From: DATKZB01 sp035528235
Lineage (GTDB): Bacteria > Planctomycetota > Phycisphaerae > FEN-1346
DNA length: 14,884 nt
Reading direction: 5' to 3'
Assembly: GCA_035528235.1 (NCBI GenBank)
Contig: DATKZB010000176.1
Span: 1-14,884 of the forward strand
Shown one piece after another: positions 13,395 to 14,884 of this stretch. The translations under genes and the position numbers were made by a program. Each line of letters starts with the position of its first letter. Within the stretch, counting starts at the first letter, position 1. The notes beneath the pieces were generated by a model. That model made no database searches and had not been told where the DNA came from. It was given only the letters and a program-made list of their open reading frames with translations.

Positions 13395-14687
13395 ATGGCC
13401 GCTAGGGGTCTAGCCTCGGGATGGCCGATCGCCCGCATTTTCGGGATCATGATCAGCGTGCATCCGACCTGGATCGTCGTGTTTGCCCTGCTGACGTTCA
13501 GCCTGGCCGGCGAGATCCTGCCCCTCAGTAACCTGGCCGACGGTGGGTCGTGGTGGTCGGGCTTTCGCGTGTCAGACGAGGTGGAAGCCTACGCGCGGGC
13601 GAATCCGGGCATGACCGAGCGGGTCGCCGCCAGTCATTTCGGCATCGACTTGTGGCCCGAGTGGCACTACTGGGTCCTGGGCGTGATAGGGGCGCTGGGC
13701 CTGTTCGTGTGCGTCCTGGCCCACGAGTTGGCGCATAGCGTGGTGGCGCTGGGTGTCGGGATTCGCGTCGAGGGCATCACGTTGTTCATCTTTGGCGGTG
13801 TGGCGCGGATTCGCGACGAGGTCCGGACGGCCGGGGCCGAGTTCCGCGTGGCGGCCGCCGGGCCGCTGATGAGCGTGGCCATTGGGGCGTCCTGCGGTGC
13901 CATCTACGCCCTGGCCGGGCCCAGCCTGCCCGCGCAGGCCAGGGCGTTGCTCTTCTACTTTATGTTTATCAACCTCGCGCTGGTTGTGTTCAACATGGTG
14001 CCGGGGTTCCCGCTCGACGGGGGACGCCTGCTGCGGGCGACCCTTTGGAAGATCACGGGCGACCTCGGCCGGGCGACGTTTGTTGCGTCGTGGTTCGGCC
14101 GGGGTTTTGCGGCCCTTCTCATGGGCGTGGCGGTGCTGGAGTTCACCTGGGGTGGGTTCAGCCTGGGGGCGGTCTGGTGGGCGGTCATCGGCCTGTTTCT
14201 CTGGCACGCCGCCAAGGGCGGGTACCAGCAAGTTGCCTTGCGCGAGGCCTTCGCCGGCCTGACCGTTCGCGATGCCGTCCGCTTGGACGTCGTGACGGTG
14301 CCGGCCGACCTGACGCTCGAACGCCTCGTCACGGACTACTTCTATCGGTACCGCCAGGCCGGTTTCCCCGTCGTGGACGGCGAGGCCCTCGGCGGCATGA
14401 TTACCCTGAAGGACGTTCAGGCCGTTCCGCGCGTCGGATGGCCGTATCAGCGGGTCGCCAGCGTCATGCGGCCCCTGGGCAACGGCGAGGTTGCCCACCT
14501 CGACGACGACCTGGCAGCCGCCTTTCGGCTGATGATGCAGCAGGGCCGCGAGGAGATGGCCGTCGTCGAAAACGGCCGCCTGGCGGGCATTCTGACGCGC
14601 GACGACATGCTCCGATTGGTTCAGATCCGTAGGGACCTTGGGGCCCGAGCGCCCGCTGGCGGGCCAGGACAGGCCGGACGGGTCTAA
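13395..14687 (+). CDS. Site-2 protease family zinc metalloprotease with CBS domains (M50)
   Basis: A 430-residue integral membrane protease of the M50 (S2P/Rip3/SpoIVFB-like) family, which cleaves transmembrane segments of substrates within the membrane, often to release regulators. The catalytic zinc motif is HELAH (His110, Glu111, His114) in the helix GLFVCVLAHELAHSVVALGVGI. The third ligand is in FNMVPGFPLDGGR (199-211, Asp208). The family start is seen in IFGIMISVHPTWIVVFALLTFSL (15-37), and FGGVARI at 133-139 is typical. Membrane segments lie at about 15-40, 93-120, 153-175, 185-202, 230-250 and 255-272. Two CBS domains follow (about 290-345 and 355-412), which usually bind adenine nucleotides and may regulate the protease. 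An unusual soluble insert of about 50 residues (about 44-92, Trp-rich) separates the first helix from the zinc helix. The start at 13395 rests on the AGGAGG spacing; ATG 13386 is the alternative. Confidence 0.93.
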   Translation: MAARGLASGWPIARIFGIMISVHPTWIVVFALLTFSLAGEILPLSNLADGGSWWSGFRVSDEVEAYARANPGMTERVAASHFGIDLWPEWHYWVLGVIGALGLFVCVLAHELAHSVVALGVGIRVEGITLFIFGGVARIRDEVRTAGAEFRVAAAGPLMSVAIGASCGAIYALAGPSLPAQARALLFYFMFINLALVVFNMVPGFPLDGGRLLRATLWKITGDLGRATFVASWFGRGFAALLMGVAVLEFTWGGFSLGAVWWAVIGLFLWHAAKGGYQQVALREAFAGLTVRDAVRLDVVTVPADLTLERLVTDYFYRYRQAGFPVVDGEALGGMITLKDVQAVPRVGWPYQRVASVMRPLGNGEVAHLDDDLAAAFRLMMQQGREEMAVVENGRLAGILTRDDMLRLVQIRRDLGARAPAGGPGQAGRV

Positions 14688-14756
14688 CGCTGCCCGGCCG
14701 TGCATGTGGCATTAGGGTGCTGAGCCGGGTCCGACGGATTGTAAGAGGTGCCGCGC

Positions 14757-14884
14757 ATGCAGGTCACCGCCCATGAAGCCGCGCTGTGGAAGCCGGCCGC
14801 CAAACGAGCGGTCGACTGCTTCCTGTGCGCCCATCGGTGCCATATGGCCCCCGGCAAGCGGGGCGTCTGCCAGGTCCGGGAGAA
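14757..14884 (+). CDS. amrS: AmmeMemoRadiSam system radical SAM enzyme, N-terminal fragment
   Basis: Only the first 42 codons are in the window; the gene continues past the right edge. The visible residues EAALWKP (7-13), then VDCFLCAHRC and PGKRGVCQVRE, match the conserved N-terminus of the PflA-like radical SAM protein of the AmmeMemoRadiSam system, in which three Cys in a CxxCxxxC-like cluster precede PGKRGxCxVRE. This N-terminal segment is distinct from the CxxxCxxC iron-sulfur motif of the radical SAM core, which would lie outside the window. The system groups this enzyme with a Memo-family and an AMMECR1-family protein; its reaction is not established to my knowledge. ATG at 14757 has AAGAGG (14743-14748) 8 nt upstream. 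The 69-bp gap after the protease gene has no obvious promoter, so co-transcription is possible. Confidence 0.82.
   Translation, partial: MQVTAHEAALWKPAAKRAVDCFLCAHRCHMAPGKRGVCQVRE

Noticed and set aside
14669..14700. GGCCGG and CCGGCC on the two sides of the protease stop as a terminator
   Set aside because: The stem is short with a long loop, there is no T-tract, and such matches are frequent at this GC content.

Overview
The window is GC-rich with GC-rich third codon positions, and non-ATG starts are common (a TTG and two GTG starts are supported by upstream ribosome binding sites). A giant PA14-bearing, Gly/Asn/Thr-rich repetitive surface protein, a site-2 protease with CBS domains, a WYL regulator and a LigA of typical length suggest a free-living bacterium. 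A member of Planctomycetota (Phycisphaerae-like) would fit, but this is an inference from gene style and not proven here. No rRNA, tRNA, CRISPR array or transposase gene is visible.

Layout, left to right. Minus strand: (1) positions 1-5316, a giant exported-type repetitive protein whose C-terminus lies beyond the left edge and whose N-terminus is unresolved; (2) rsmE, 16S rRNA m3U1498 methyltransferase; (3) a secreted protein of unknown function with a TTG start; (4) a TolC-family outer-membrane lipoprotein; (5) a WYL-domain transcriptional regulator. Plus strand, divergent from the regulator: (6) ligA, NAD-dependent DNA ligase; (7) a zinc site-2 protease with two CBS domains; (8) the first 42 codons of the radical SAM enzyme of the AmmeMemoRadiSam system, cut by the right edge. 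Most genes have their own promoter-like sequence and the gaps are 70-395 bp, so this looks like a set of mainly single-gene units, not one pathway operon.

The most notable structure is non-coding. Three intergenic regions (around 7645-7720, 9661-9738 and 10899-10972) each carry two strong palindromes about 20-22 bp apart. One palindrome always has a GCGG-C-GG core and the other a GCGG-T-GG core, and the two have roughly complementary loops, so the pair is an inverted couple. The units on the two sides of the TolC gene are inverted copies of each other: one palindrome is an exact 28-nt reverse complement of its partner across the gene. The third unit lies between divergently transcribed genes, so it cannot simply be a transcription terminator. 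Compensatory base changes in the stems suggest that the hairpins themselves are conserved. This resembles a REP/BIME-like family.
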